Assembly: GCA_950295325.1 (NCBI GenBank) | Contig: OX485803.1 | Location: 41,555,554-41,619,553 of the forward strand | Length of the DNA stretch: 64,000 nt | Direction of reading: 5' to 3' | DNA from: Polytrichum commune | Taxonomy: Eukaryota; Streptophyta; Polytrichopsida; Polytrichales; Polytrichaceae | In this document: one piece after another, positions 1 through 12,227 of the stretch | Layout: every line of letters begins with the position of its first letter | Position numbering within the stretch: the first letter of the stretch is position 1 | Notes under the pieces: model-generated | Databases searched by the model: none | What the model was told of the DNA's origin: nothing | The model's input: the letters and a program-made list of their open reading frames with translations, nothing else | Made by a program: the position numbers and the translations under genes

Positions 1-3000
1 TGCAACTTGAGATTCGTGGCTGAAAATACAGATGATAACTGTAACCTGGTGAACTTATAACATGCTCCTTGTTCCTCCAATGGTAGTTAAAGCCCAAATG
101 GAGAAAAGTCATGACATTCTTTGAACTAGGCAGTGGATGTGAGGAGCATTGCCATAGCCTATAGTAGGCCTCCAACCTACTTAGTTGCGGTAGCAGTGAA
201 GTAGGTACTAGGTGCCTACTACAGTTGATGGCAATACATGTGACATGTGTCCATTACCAATTGCAGTGGTAAGACCACGGTAGGGTCATCAATTGCAAGT
301 GATAATGTGCCTTTCTTATCCGATTAGGAATAGACATAATACCAAAACCACTTGGCCTAACCACTACACTGAATAGTCCTATTAGTGTGGGTGGAAAATT
401 ACTGTGGAAATAATTAGCATGAGCCACTCCAATTGTCTAGTGAGAGTGGAAGTAACATGGGTCCAAGACCCCGGGTCTTCCCCTCAATATTTCTCAAGAC
501 TTCCAATCAACACCTTACATAAAATAAAATAGTCATTTTACATCGAACGTAGCATAAAACCGAATATTCATCCACACCAATTTCCTACAAATACAATTAA
601 TGTGGCTCATGCTCATTTTCAACTAGAGATTTGACGTGGGTTGAACATTAACATAGCCCACATTAATTTTCATTCTAGGTTTTATTGTGGGCTCTAGAGA
701 TTTACTTTGGCGCATACTAATAGGACTATTTAGTGGACTATAGTGTTGGTGGTTTACTCCAGGTGAGAGAATTGGTAAAAGGGGATACTGACCTTATCAG
801 GTGGAAGCAATTTCGCCTGATTGACATCATGTGACCATGTACCGCAGTGCACATAAATTGTAGCATTTGATGAAGATACAGCTGTGAGCAACTCTTCCTT
901 GAAAGTTTGAAGCCAGTCTTCAGATTGACCAGGCCTGATTGAGGATGTGCTTAGGTCCACCTGGTTCGAGCCAAAAGCATTGTAAGAGAAAAGCTTAGAA
1001 ACTAGAGCTATCCTCTAACTCACCATGAGTTTCGATTGGGAGTTTGTGGTTTTGCATAAAATACCTTCCATGTTTGGTAAATTTCTTTATGGTGGATGCT
1101 TGGAGATAGGTAGCGTGGAGGTTTGAGCGAAGAACATTCTGTATCGGTTCATTGAGGGTCCAACTCATCTTGACATGCCAAGAGGTGCCTAAATGAATTT
1201 GGCCCTCAATGGACTGAAATAGGTTGCTCTTCATTCAGATCCAAACACTATCTCTGAGCGTGCACCACAAGTAGAAAGCAATTATTGATTTTGTATGCAA
1301 AACAACCAATGGAAAACCAAAGGGGACCAACTCCTAACGGAAAGTCCCATTGATTTAAAGGATAACTCTAGTGTCCAGAAAATTAACTCACTATTTCAAA
1401 TAAGTATGAGGGTTCTGCATCTCCAGGAGAAGCACAAAACCTGATACCCAGAGCTCATTGAAGATTTCTGATGAGCTCTGGGTTAAAACTTAGCAAGATT
1501 ATACTTCGACTTTAACAGAGACCTCTGACAAAGAAAACCTTCTGTACACACTAATGCAATAGAAAACCAAATTGCTAATAGAAAGTAATCTTTCCATATT
1601 CTTTCATAGCTCAAATCATGCCCTTCCCTTTTGACGCCCTCCCGAACTTCTTCATTTCTTAGAAATTCATGATTGTTATAACATATTCATAGAGACTGAG
1701 GAAAACATACTTGTGGGCAAAAGGCGATGACGGATGTTGCCAATGTGGAGAACATGAGTGCTGCGCTGGCACCCATGGAGTCACCGAGCATAACAACATC
1801 CCTGTATGGTCTCACTGCAATCTCCAATTCTTTCTTGTAATAATTGCCTAACCCATTCGCTTCAGCCTCATCAGCTGCATTACCTGCATCCCTAAACTCT
1901 GCGCCATCTTCATGAGTATACCATGACCTTTCACTGTCGACAACATAAAGAATGTCGAAAGGTGATGGTGTTCCTTTGGCTATCATTTCAGCTTTGATCT
2001 TTTGTAGCAAGCCAGCCCTGCCACCCATAAATTTATGTGGTTAATACCAAGTCGGGCATCACTGTACTGATCCTGGAAAAAGTTGGCCAAACAGATTGGC
2101 ATTCCTGCAAATAGCAAGATAGGTTTCCACAACTCATTCAAGATTCAAAAATAATTGGGGATGGTCACACATCATCGCCTTCACACTTGCACGAGGTAAT
2201 CACAGCTTTGGAACAGAATTTCGTACATTTCTACAAAGAGAGTGGCTAGAGGTTTGAGAAGGCACACCAATTAGGCACGGCAGGAGCACTACCAAAAGCT
2301 ACAACCACCTTCTCTGCTTTCTTTTCCATGTCCCACTGCTGAAGCTGCAAATAAAAAGGACACGCCCCAAACCCTCCAATTTATTATTTACATCGTAATA
2401 GAGGTAATTCATTCATGGGGTGGCTCACACCCAAGGCCTTAACTTGGATCCCATAGGAACTCTGAGTATAAGCCGCCTAAGGCCAGAATAGTTGCTCAAA
2501 TGGGTGACCTTACTGGCACTTGATTTCTAGTGCGCCCTACCACCTATGGTCCAACTCATCAAAGTGGGGGTATTTGGGTGAACCGAATATTTTTCAACCA
2601 ACCATGTGGGAACCCAGGGGCTTGCCCTTGGGGGAGATAGGTGCAGCTGGCTTGTCCGTGCCCGTTCAAGGTGTTTGCCTTTGAAAGGAGGCAATAGTCT
2701 TCAAGGGCCATCCGATTCTTGTCATACCCAATTCGGGATTACATAGAGTTAGACCAACTCAAAGATGAAGCAACACCATAATTCACAGCGGCAGCGACAT
2801 CAGAGTCATCTCTCCACTTTTCTTTTGAATTTATTTAGAAGTGACACAGATAGGAGACACAGCTCATATATTCAACAAAACTGATGTTCACATAAGAATG
2901 AATTGGAGTAGAAACCAGGACATTCAAATACCTCCCAACATATAAATTTTGCATTGTCCGAACAAGATCATACTACATAACGCTAAAATGAGAGTGTAAC

Positions 3001-6000
3001 TGATGAAAATCTTAACAAAGAATTCAATCATCAAGGGTGGAACTTGATTGATAGCAGTAAAGTGGTATAACAACAAATATGAAGGATTGGTACCTTAAAG
3101 TAACCGCCGTGGCACTTTGCGTCACCTGACCCACTGATCTCTGATAAAGTCACAATTCGTTTCATGGGCTCTGGAACAATGGTAGGAAGTGTCTGCAGAA
3201 GGAATCACACTGAACTTTGTCATAGCTAATGTAGAATATATTCACCAAGCTAACTCTTAAAGGACCAAGGTGCTAATATATGGTCATATACACAATTTAT
3301 ACGAGCCTTTACCAAGTCTCAAAAACATATATTTTATACTTCGGGTTTTGAGCTTTATTTTATACATCACGTTATGTCAAGGAGAAAATCAAAATAACTT
3401 GCATGTCACATTGATGATCTAAATACTACGTATGTGTTTGCATCCAAGGGCGCTCAAGCTATGTATTTAAACCCAGATCTTCAATAACATTCAGGTAATC
3501 AACCAATTTGAAAAATGCACTAGAAGAATAAGTTAATATTAGATAGGGTCCCATTTGACACAATTGCTAAAAATGGAAGTATGTAGCTCAAATACCGGTT
3601 TTTGTGCATGGAGAGGCCCAAATAGGGCTATCAGGACGCTTAGGTGCTAAACAAGCTTTCAGAACATAATTCTAAGATGCACTCACCAAATCAGAGCTGA
3701 CACCTAGAGCCTTCAAATGCTGAAACTGTGGCAGAACTTCCCAAAAAGCTTCACCATCTATAGGGTTTCCCTGTATCAGTTCACATATATATATGAGTTG
3801 AGAAAATATTCAGCAGATAAAGGCTACAAGTTGAAATACAAACAATATACAAAATGTTGAACCCCTGCAGAGAAATATAAATTGCGGTTGCATGATGGAT
3901 TGTGAGCACTGAGTACAACATGGAAATTGCTTACCTCCAACCATATATATTGAAGCTTTCGCAATTTTGCAAGTGACATGGGGATTGTCTTTAGTTTGTT
4001 GCAATACCTACAAAATACGACATTGTAGTCAATTACTCATAAAGAGTTATCATCAGTTACAGGAAAACGCTAACGCGGACCAAACAACAAAAATGCAATT
4101 TAGCAGCTTCGTGATGATACTGCAGAACAGGCACCACAAAACCATCAAGCTTTTCTGCACAGGTTTGCTAGAAAACATATAATATGAGTTAATTATATAC
4201 GCCTTCAGAAATTGTCTGAAAATGAAGAATGGGTTTCACTTACACCCAAAGAGTTTGCAGCACTTGAAGTTCCCCAATACTTTCAGGCAGTGTTTCAAGA
4301 AGATTATCTGATAAAGACAACTGCTTTAATGAACATAATCCACCAAGGCTTTCAGGTAGCACTTCGAGTTTATTTCCCTGTAGAAAATTTACAATCAATG
4401 AATTTGATGAAGTTGTTTGTTATAAAGGTGAGGTGGAGGACGTCAAGTACACTCATTCTTATGTCACAACACTACAAAGAAAACTATATACACATTGGTA
4501 GAACCTGCAAATGAATGTCAGGTAAAACTCTGAAATACAACACCGACGCTTTCAAGAAATGAAAATCCCAAATGCTATGGAAATGCAATAGAAGGACAGA
4601 GATAGAAGGTTTTCCTAAACAATTGAACAATGAAAAATTGCACGCTAATATTCTACAGCTCTAACACAACCATATAATTTACAAAACATTTTCATCAAAT
4701 TATTGCCAGCTTAAGGCAACTTATGAGCCACTAAATAGTTGCGACTAAGTATAATAAAAACTGAACATGTTTAAGGGAACACCGTAATGAAAGAGCTAGT
4801 GAGTTGCGCCTACCTGTAGCCAAAGATCTTGTAATGACGACAGTAGAGCCAAGCTTTCTGGAAGACTCTGCAAGCAATTCCCATATGCTGCCAGAACAGT
4901 CAAGGCCTTCAGATTCCCAATACCTGCATTGACCCAATGTTTTTCAGTCCTGAGAAATATGCAAACCAGCACGAACGCTCATTAGGAGCAAGTTTCAATC
5001 AACAAGTATATTTTGATGTACTTTTTATGTGGTTCTAACATTCAACATTAAATGGATGGATGCAGCAAAGAAACCAACTAACCAGCTGGAATCTCTTGCA
5101 GTCTGTTACCAGCAAATGAAAGAATCTGATACCCAGCACACGAGATAACTGTTATGAGTTACACAGGACTTCTGACTTAGAATTTGCAGGATGATTGTAA
5201 CAGTACACCATAGGGCACAAGTGAAAGATGCAGAGTTATTCTCTGACCAATCCACTCCCACTTCATGACCATAATCGGGCCATAATTTCTGCTACACTGT
5301 CAGAAATGCACACTTTTCTTAATTGCCTCTTAATTGGACAGGATGGTGCCAGTATTCCATCTCATATGCCAGCACTTCCTGGACAAACGACCAAATGAAT
5401 CAAGTATTTGGCATTGAAAAATGCATTACAACGTACATGCTGGTAAGGGTGCAGGAATGTGTATTAGCAAAGTGTGTGGAGATTAGTAAGAAACAGCCTT
5501 CAATAAATATCTATATATCTGTATGTATGTATGTATGTATGTATGTATGTATGGATGCATGTATGTATTTGAACTCTTTGACTTAAAATGAATGGATCCA
5601 ACTTTAGATGTTGGCCATTTCTAGTTTAATGATGCAGCCAAGGTCTACCATTGCATATCATTAGAATAAATTTCTTGAACATACCTGAAGGTTGGTTAGC
5701 ATTGAAATAGATTCAGGAAGCACAGCCAGCTTGTTGCCTGCGAGCGCCAGTATGCGCAGTTGACGTAGATCTCCAATCTGCAATCAATACTCTTTACATG
5801 ATCTTGTCTGACCTAGCATTTTTATGGTAGTTACAGTGTTCGCAAATACTTGAAAAGTGGAACATAGTGTTCACTGACATTGCATAGTAATTCATGACTA
5901 TTGTAACTTACTTGGCTCTAAGGTGACACATTCTACCCATTCCAGACTGCTATTGGTTCCAAACACCTTGAAGATGCTGAACGCTATTGCCTAATGAAGA

Positions 6001-9000
6001 TCCAATGGACTTGGCAGGTGGCCTTCTTAACTTGATGGTATGAAAATCAAGGGATGTTTACAGACAACTACTCGAATGGTTATGGTTGTGGATTGGGCCA
6101 CTTTAAACCATAAGGACGATGTTTTTCACTTACACACAACTACTACATGTAGTCAAAGAGTGGGTTTAACCTTGATGGTTGTTCCTCCTGTGTGTGCAAT
6201 CCATGAAATGGAGACAAACAATTTATGTATTCTGATATGAAGCTTGCTACAAACCCTCTCCCATGGTTCGACCTTGAAGTTCTCTCTAGGTGCCACATAG
6301 TGTTTACAAACAAAGTAGAATCAAAGAAAGTAAACAACAACGATCGCAAATACTCCCAACTACACCTTGTATCGTATTGGGCAAGTCAGAGTAGTTGTGG
6401 TTGTGATTGCCATCAATACACCTTATCCCTCCTTAAACCTTAAAACTAGAAATGAAGAAAGTAAACTTCAACCATCAACCACCAAAACGGTTGTGTGTAA
6501 ACGCTCCTTCAAAGGGCATGCTTGTAATCATGTTCAGACCTGCTGTGGTAGAGACTGCAGAATGTTTCCATGAACCCATAAACCTTCCAGATTGTGCAGG
6601 TTGGCTATGCCTTCTGGCAGCTCTTGCAGCCTATTTCCTGCGAGGCCCAACCTGCGAAGCTGTTCTATAGCATGTTACAGACAGAAGACATATTTGAAGC
6701 ACAGGCATGACAATCAGTGACTTTTTGTTCACATGATGCTCATTATTTAGATCCACACCTAACCACAGACCACTCAGATATAGCTGTCCAAATTTTAAAA
6801 AGTGACCATGAAACACCCGCATGCCTTAGAGGTGCCAATCTCTGAAAATAAATTTGCAGGAGAGGAGAATGGTAGTGGAAATCCTAAAGCAAGAAATACA
6901 TACAGATCGCAGATTTTTTATGTCCTCTGGCAAATAGCTGATGCAATTGCCGGCAAGCGAGAGGTCCACCAGGTCGGTTAGCTCGAACAGCCGAGGAGGC
7001 AATTCTACAAGTCCTGTGATGATTATGGAGAAAGTAAAGCAATTCAGAACTATGTGCTTGCAATTTGAGGAAATGGGCACCTTCAAATTGTCTTGGAGAG
7101 ACACTTCATTTTGGCCTAACTTGTACTCAGCTCTATCAGACTGTTTGCAACCTGAACAAAGAGGATGATTTTATAACCACACTAGAGTTATTCTCTAACT
7201 CAACATGAATTTCAGTCAGGGAGTTGGTTGTTTTGCATACAATAACCTCCATCTATAGAGAGTTTTCGGTGCATCCTTGGAGGTGAGTGTAGAGGCTTGA
7301 ACAAAGAACATTCTATATCAGTTTATTCATGGTCAAACTCATTTTGTGATGAAAAGTGATGCTTAAATGAGTTTGGCCTTCAACAAACTGAAATACGTTG
7401 CTCTTCATTCAAATTCAAAAATTACCTCTGAGCATGCATTACGAGTGGAAAGAAATTATTGAAATTGTATGTAAAACAAGCAATGAAAAATCATAGAGGA
7501 CGAACTCCCAACGAAAAGTCCTTTGAGTTGGAGGATAAACTTCTCCGTGAAGCTAAACCCTAAACCCTAATCTTTGAATGGGACAATGGAAGAGGGAGAT
7601 GCATACTGCAGTCACTGAGATCCAGTCGACCGGTGCTGGCCGCTAACGTGATTCTTGCCTCCACGTCTACATCAAAATCTGCCATCCCAAAACCCACAAT
7701 CGAATCATTATTCAACCTTTACACGGCCTCTTTCTTCACCTAAGAATGCTGATGCTATTGAACTGGATCTTGACATTGTACGAATATTTCAAGGTGAGGG
7801 TTGAAGAAGTGGACAAATCGGTAGAGGTTTGTAGATTACCTAGCTACGCAATGCGGAACGAACATTCTACGAATTCGATAGTTTAGTATGTTCAACTAAT
7901 TATTGAAGTTTTACAGCTCCCGGGGATCAAAGGAAGCCAGTACTTGACTTATAAAATTAGATGCACCCTGAGCAATAATATTTTGAGAGACTCTGAGCTG
8001 AAACTCTTTGAATCTTTTTCGGCAGTCTTTGCAGTAAACCATCGGCCTCATACTTTCACCTAAGAATGCTGATGGTTGATATTATCATTCACCTGGCCCT
8101 CGACATTGTGCGAATGTTTGCGCAGAAGCAGAAGCTATGATGTACAGGAGGATAGATAGCCTGAACTTCACAAAGTGAGAGTTGAAGAAGTGTATGCAGG
8201 TTTATAAATTACTTAGCTACGCAATGCGGAACAACATTCCTAGAATTCGGGGATCGAGTTGAGTTCAAATGAATGTTCAAGATTTACACTCCCGGGAATC
8301 AAAGGATGCCAGTAACTGACGTAAGAAGTTAGACGGACCCTGAGCACTAATCTTTTGAAAGATGCTGAGCTGAAAGGTTGCAATCTTCAGAGTAAGTCTT
8401 TCAGTCTTACTCGGCAATCCTTGCAGTAAACCCTCGGCCTCTTCCTTCACCAAAGTATGCTGATGCTATTAAACGGTTCTTGACATCCCGCGAATGTTTA
8501 CTATATTATACAGGAGGATAGATAGCCTGCGCTTCACAAAGTGAGATTTGAAGAAGAGGACAAATCGATGCAGGTTTGTAATTTACTTAGCTACGGAATG
8601 CGGAACGACATTCTAACGTACACAGGGAAAGAGGAAGAATTCGGGGGTTTAAGCACGTCGGCTAAATTACTATCGATTTCCCATAGAATGTCATTTTGCA
8701 CATTATTTTGTCACATTAGTCTACCGCCTAAGGGAATGAGATAGAAATTGCAAAACTCGTTTACCAGGATTCGCCGAACTGGGTGAAGGCGCAGATGCGG
8801 CAACGACACTCAATGACTTTCTGGCTCTCTTATTGCTCCAACTCCGGTGACGACAATCCCGTATTGCAGATGGAAATGCGCGGAATGACCTTCCATGGCC
8901 ATTTGCACAACCACTCCATGATCCTCCTCCCTTGCTAACGAGAAGAACAGGAGACAAGGTGAAGATAATTGAACTCGGCGCAGAGGATAATAACGAGGAT

Positions 9001-9008
9001 GCCGCCAT
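1..9008 (-). CDS. Plastid-targeted(?) LRR protein with C-terminal alpha/beta-hydrolase-like domain, spliced, 3' end outside window
   Basis: Exons read on the minus strand: 9008-8765, 7013-6904, 6659-6540, 5777-5685, 5125-5083, 4923-4814, 4377-4244, 4007-3935, 3770-3687, 3192-3094, 2344-2268, 2017-1711, 960-793, and 45 to beyond the window edge. All junctions are GT-AG and the phases agree throughout, giving about 569 residues so far. The ATG at 9008 sits in CCATGGCGG. Exon 1 is rich in Ser, Ala and Arg and poor in acidic residues, like a chloroplast transit peptide (inference). Exons 2-8 encode leucine-rich repeats of the LxxLxLxxNxLxxLP type seen in SHOC2 and plant PIRL proteins. Exons 11-13 encode VVVAFGSAPAVPNW, then YVVDSERSWY and MLGDSMGASAAL, a G-x-S-x-G-like nucleophile elbow (GDSMG). 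The reaction and substrate are unknown. Introns hold two MITE copies and a tandem triplication. Exon 14 is the least certain part. Confidence 0.85.
1001..1372. mobile_element. Fold-back MITE family A, copy 1 (in last full intron of the LRR-hydrolase gene)
   Basis: The ends form an imperfect inverted repeat: ACTAGAGCTATCC at the left matches GGATAACTCTAGT at the right. The match continues inward through most of the element (TTTTGCATA on both arms, then a TTCATTGAGGG motif near the centre on both arms), so the whole unit can fold on itself. It has no coding capacity. Clear homologues lie at 7181-7546 and 62422-62775. The superfamily is not clear, and I could not settle a target duplication. Confidence 0.75.
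2345..3093. other. Intron 10 of the LRR-hydrolase gene, no feature recognised
   Basis: This is a plain intron between two supported exons. No repeat pair, ORF or RNA motif stood out. Confidence 0.5.
5513..5566. repeat. (TATG)n microsatellite
   Basis: A run of GTAT/TATG tetranucleotides with one GGATGCATG interruption, inside an intron of the LRR-hydrolase gene. The ORF that crosses it is a by-product of the repeat. Confidence 0.9.
5778..6539. other. Intron 3 of the LRR-hydrolase gene, no feature recognised
   Basis: This stretch separates the exons at 5685-5777 and 6540-6659. It contains several short overlapping ORFs on both strands, but none shows a family pattern or good splice signals. 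The reading phase on the two sides is compatible without an extra exon. Confidence 0.5.
7181..7546. mobile_element. Fold-back MITE family A, copy 2 (in intron 1 of the LRR-hydrolase gene)
   Basis: It is homologous along its length to 1001-1372. Shared landmarks are ACTAGAGTTAT at the start, GTTTTGCATACAA, GAACATTCTATATC, GTTGCTCTTCATTC and AATCATAGAGGAC towards the end. It is fold-back in structure and non-coding. The right end is more diverged than the left. Confidence 0.75.
7556..7571. repeat. Short interstitial telomere-like motif
   Basis: Two and a half units of AAACCCT, next to MITE copy 2. Similar short motifs occur at 37141-37160 and 49879-49892. They are too short to mark a former chromosome end. 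Confidence 0.6.
7722..8760. repeat. Imperfect tandem triplication, unit about 320-390 bp, in intron 1 of the LRR-hydrolase gene
   Basis: Three successive units begin near 7722, 8041 and 8431. Each runs in the same order through CGGCCTC, a TTCACC then ATGCTGATG stretch, GACAT then CGAATG/CGAATATT, GAAGAAGTG or GAAGAGGAC, TTACTTAGCTACG-like and AATGCGGAAC. Units 1 and 2 continue into AATCAAAGGA and CCCTGAGCA. Unit 3 ends near the first exon's donor site. Divergence is substantial, so the duplication is not recent. Confidence 0.8.
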
Positions 9009-9075
9009 GGAGTAGTTCGTCACAGAACAAGTTTCCCCTCAAAATCGTCTGGCAACATGAACGCACCACATTTGC

Positions 9076-9261
9076 TTAGAAAATGTCGACTATGTATCCC
9101 TCTTCGATCATATTGTTGCTATTCCTCCACACATTGATGCCGCAGTGAACCCTACCAATTGTGTATTCTCTCGATGATATGAAATCTTCATCAAACTCTT
9201 TCGAAGTAAGTTTCTGTCCATGTGTCAAGAAGAATAACATTGCAAGACAACAAGCTATCAC
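9076..9261 (-). CDS. Unidentified ORF or last exon, just upstream of the LRR-hydrolase start
   Basis: The ORF could encode 61 residues starting with a hydrophobic segment (MIACCLAMLFFLTHG). An equally plausible reading is that a splice acceptor (GGACAG, then AAACTT) makes this a terminal exon, because the part after it (KEFDEDFISSREYTIGR...) has a more ordinary composition. I do not recognise a family. It may belong with the ORF at 9769-10179 as one gene on the minus strand; this is inference from order and strand only. Confidence 0.3.
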   Translation of the reverse strand: MIACCLAMLFFLTHGQKLTSKEFDEDFISSREYTIGRVHCGINVWRNSNNMIEEGYIVDIF

Positions 9262-9768
9262 TGTCTAACGAAAAGGCACGTCACAATCTACATTCACATT
9301 GTACAATTTCAAGATATGCTATGCAATGAGAGGCTCAAATCGGGCTCCAAAAAGCATTTGGGAGTTAACCTTGCATAGAAAGCAGAAGTATCATCAACAT
9401 AACCCCAGGCCATCGTCATTTATGACTGATACTTCTGACCACTTTTCCTGGTCCTCCGAAACTGAAACTCAGGCAAAGAGCTGAAGATTTTAAGAAGTTC
9501 AATGTCTTCATTCATGGCAAAGTGAATTTAGCAGTTTGCATGGAGCAGCTCAGCAACAGAGGTAGAAAATCGTTGCCGATAGATAGATAGTGTTCCAGAG
9601 GATGATTATGAATTGTAATGTACTATGCTCCAGGGCTTTCTAAGATTGCAAAGAAGAGTGAATTCCATGTGTCGCTTTTGAAGTCCGTTGCACTCACTAC
9701 TGCCAGATTATCATTGTTCGATAGAAATATACACACCGTAAAATACAGAATTCCTAATATTTGATCAT

Positions 9769-10179
9769 CTAATATTTGATAATCAACGAAGAAACGACAA
9801 TACTCTCATATTTCAGCACTTGCCAGCTTTCTATCAATACATTGAGGATTTCGTAATTTTGCAAAAAATTCGCAATGTAATCTCCCATTTCGTTGCTGAC
9901 ATGTCCATTACATCGTAATCTATACTTGGGGCCAAATTGAGGGCCAGCCTTTATGCTAGGCTTGGGCTTGAACATTAACTCATCATAGGTGGCAAAAATC
10001 TGCTCCAAATCTTCGGGCTGACTTGGAAAAATTGGGACAAGGTTTTCCTTGCCCGAACTCTCAACATGGGTCAGATTGGACTTATCGGTCGGATAATGAA
10101 CATCTCTACCATCGATCCATTGAAGGTTATTTCTCTTCACAAAAACTTTCCCATGAAGGACATTGGGACCTAAAATCAA
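9769..10179 (-). CDS. Unidentified ORF, possible exon
   Basis: The open frame is about 136 codons with a protein-like composition: GKVFVKRNNLQWIDGRDVHY, then FGPKYRLRCNGHVSNEMGDY. An acceptor-like TTTTAG precedes GTCCCAATG at its 5' side, and a possible donor (TGGCAA, then GTGCTG) lies near its 3' side. I do not recognise the family. It ends about 60 bp from the copia insertion site. It could be a gene remnant or a real exon. Confidence 0.35.
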   Translation of the reverse strand: MILGPNVLHGKVFVKRNNLQWIDGRDVHYPTDKSNLTHVESSGKENLVPIFPSQPEDLEQIFATYDELMFKPKPSIKAGPQFGPKYRLRCNGHVSNEMGDYIANFLQNYEILNVLIESWQVLKYESIVVSSLIIKY

Positions 10180-10237
10180 GCCTCATCACTTTGCATGTAA
10201 CAAGGTTGGGTCCTAAAAAAGTTGATGAAGTTGGGCT

Positions 10238-10242
10238 GGATT
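10238..10242. other. Target site duplication of the copia element, left copy
   Basis: GGATT directly before the LTR; the same five bases follow the other LTR at 16356-16360. Confidence 0.9.
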
Positions 10243-10479
10243 TGTTAAGACTAGGCAATAGCCACAAAGAATAATAGTGCAAGTGGCTTACCAGAGCCAT
10301 GTGACCGTATATATATGTACTTAAGTTTTAATACATTTATGGCTACCAGCCGTCACTTAGCCGCCTACTTTACTAACCCTGGACCTAATTGTCTCGGGTG
10401 TAGTGTAGCTACCTTCCGGTAGCTGCCGTCATCTATCTTTAGCTATAAGTCGATAGGCTAGCTATAGGCTGCCTTAACA
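10243..10479 (-). repeat. 3' LTR of the copia element
   Basis: It starts TGTTAAGACTAGG and ends GCCTTAACA on the plus strand. I count about 12 substitutions against the other LTR, roughly 5%, mostly transitions. Confidence 0.93.
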
Positions 10480-10570
10480 CTCCTTCTCGAACTATAGTGA
10501 TTACCTCATTAAAAACTTTACTACTGTAAAACCCAAAGGGGAAAACCATCAGTAAAGAAAAGAGTGTAAT

Positions 10571-11308
10571 CTAGTCTGAAGATAGTTCGTGTAAGGTTTT
10601 CATTCCTACCTCTAACACTAGCTTCTTATGCTTGTAGGCGGGTAATACCTTTGTAAGCATATATGCTATGTTGTTCTCAGATTTTATCTTCTTTATCTCA
10701 ATCTGGTCTGATTCTATAAGGTCTTGAGCAAATCCGAATATGCGTGGGCTAATGTGTTTTACTCGATCAACCTTAATGAATCTCGTGTTTATTTGGGCAA
10801 CACATGCTACATTATCCTCGAATATGACCATTGGCTTGAACATCTGCTTCATCTTGCATTGTTTGGCCAAGATATCTTGCATTGTCCTTAGTCATACCGC
10901 TTCTATTGAGGCTTCATGAAATACTAAGAGTTCGGAAAAATTCATGGATGTGGCAGTCACAGTTTGCTTCGCCGATTTCCATGATATCGGTGCTCCGTTC
11001 TTAATGAATATGTAACCGGTTTGAGACTTACCCGTTGCCTCATATGTTTTAAATCCGGAGTCAACATATCTTGTGATCTCGCCATTTGTGTCATTTCTGT
11101 AGTACAACCCGAGGTCTTCCGTTCCTCTCAAGTATCGGAGTAGGTGCTTAACACCATTCCAATGGCGGGCGGTTGGTTTTTTACTATGCCTCGCAACATG
11201 TTTGTTGCGAAGGCAATGTCCGGCCTCGTGTGCGTGGTTAGGTATGTGAAAGCTCCAACCGCTGTGAGGTACTTTGATCTGTCCACTATCTCTTCCTCCT
11301 CCGAGCAA
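10571..11308 (-). pseudogene. Copia RNase H and C-terminal part, frame-broken
   Basis: Two overlapping minus frames carry HLLRYLRGTEDLGLYY, then GYIFIKNGAPISWKS and KQTVTATS, the standard copia RNase H signature, followed by a tail with KHISPRIF and KIKSENNIAYMLTK. The two parts are in different frames, so at least one frameshift lies near 10890. Confidence 0.9.
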
Positions 11309-11658
11309 GGTTGGTACGGGTCATCATCGCTACGGCTCCTCCCGATCATTGGTGCGGCCAATGCGTGGGCTTGATCCATGTTGAAAAATTTGAGCAGCTT
11401 ACGGATGTATGACTGCTGGTATAAGAGGACGCCATTCGGAAAGTGTTGGATCTGTAAACCAAGACAAAACGAGGTTTTTCCGAGCAATTTCATGTGAAAT
11501 TGGGCCGTGAGTAAAGTTTCAGTGTGTTTACACAATGCGGGTGATCCAATCAAATTTAGATCATCCACATATACGGCCACAATTAGATATAGTGAATTTT
11601 GAGTCAAGGTAAAAATGCATGGTAGAGTCGGGTCATGTAAAAATCCATGTGAAATCAA
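11128..11658 (-). pseudogene. Copia reverse transcriptase, C-terminal part
   Basis: The frame contains the catalytic motif YVDDL (in IVAVYVDDLNLIGS), then FCLGLQI and RPDIAFA. The amino-terminal part of RT, between about 11660 and 12230, is badly broken by stops and shifts; only scattered pieces can be seen on the minus strand. Confidence 0.9.
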
Positions 11659-12227
11659 AAAATCTCGGAGTAGATGGTATTACATTCTGCCGGCTTGCTT
11701 TAAGCCGTATAATGCCTTACATATGCGTAGGCCTAGGAATCTCCTGGGATATATAGGAGCATATCAATGTTGTCATATAGGTATGTTGTTACAACATCCA
11801 TCAAAAATATTTCAAGGCCAAAATGAACTGCGAATGCCAACAGCTATCTGAATGATGTAATATCCAATACGGGCCCGTAAGTTTGGTTGAAGTCCTCTCC
11901 CGGTCATTGTAAGAAACATTGAGCAACAAGGCGGACTTTTAATCGAAGCAATTTACCATTGGCATCGAATTTCCTGGAGAAAATTAGTTTGTGGCCCACT
12001 AGAGGTTTTGTAAGTTCAGTGGATACCTCTCCGAATACCTGGTGTTTCCTGAGAGATGCGTATTCGGTCTGTAGAACTTTACTCCAATCAGGTCATTCTG
12101 GTGAGGCTTTGGTCTCAGTCAGTATGAGTGGATCCGGTGCAACTTCGGTGCTGAATGTGGTCCGTTGTACCTTGGCTGGCTTGGAATTGAGTGGTGCCAA
12201 CCGTTTGTTGGGTATAGTATTACCTAT

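Noticed and set aside
8541-8744. Plus-strand ORF next to the first LRR-hydrolase exon
   Set aside because: It lies in the third unit of the tandem triplication, and the other two units do not keep the frame open.
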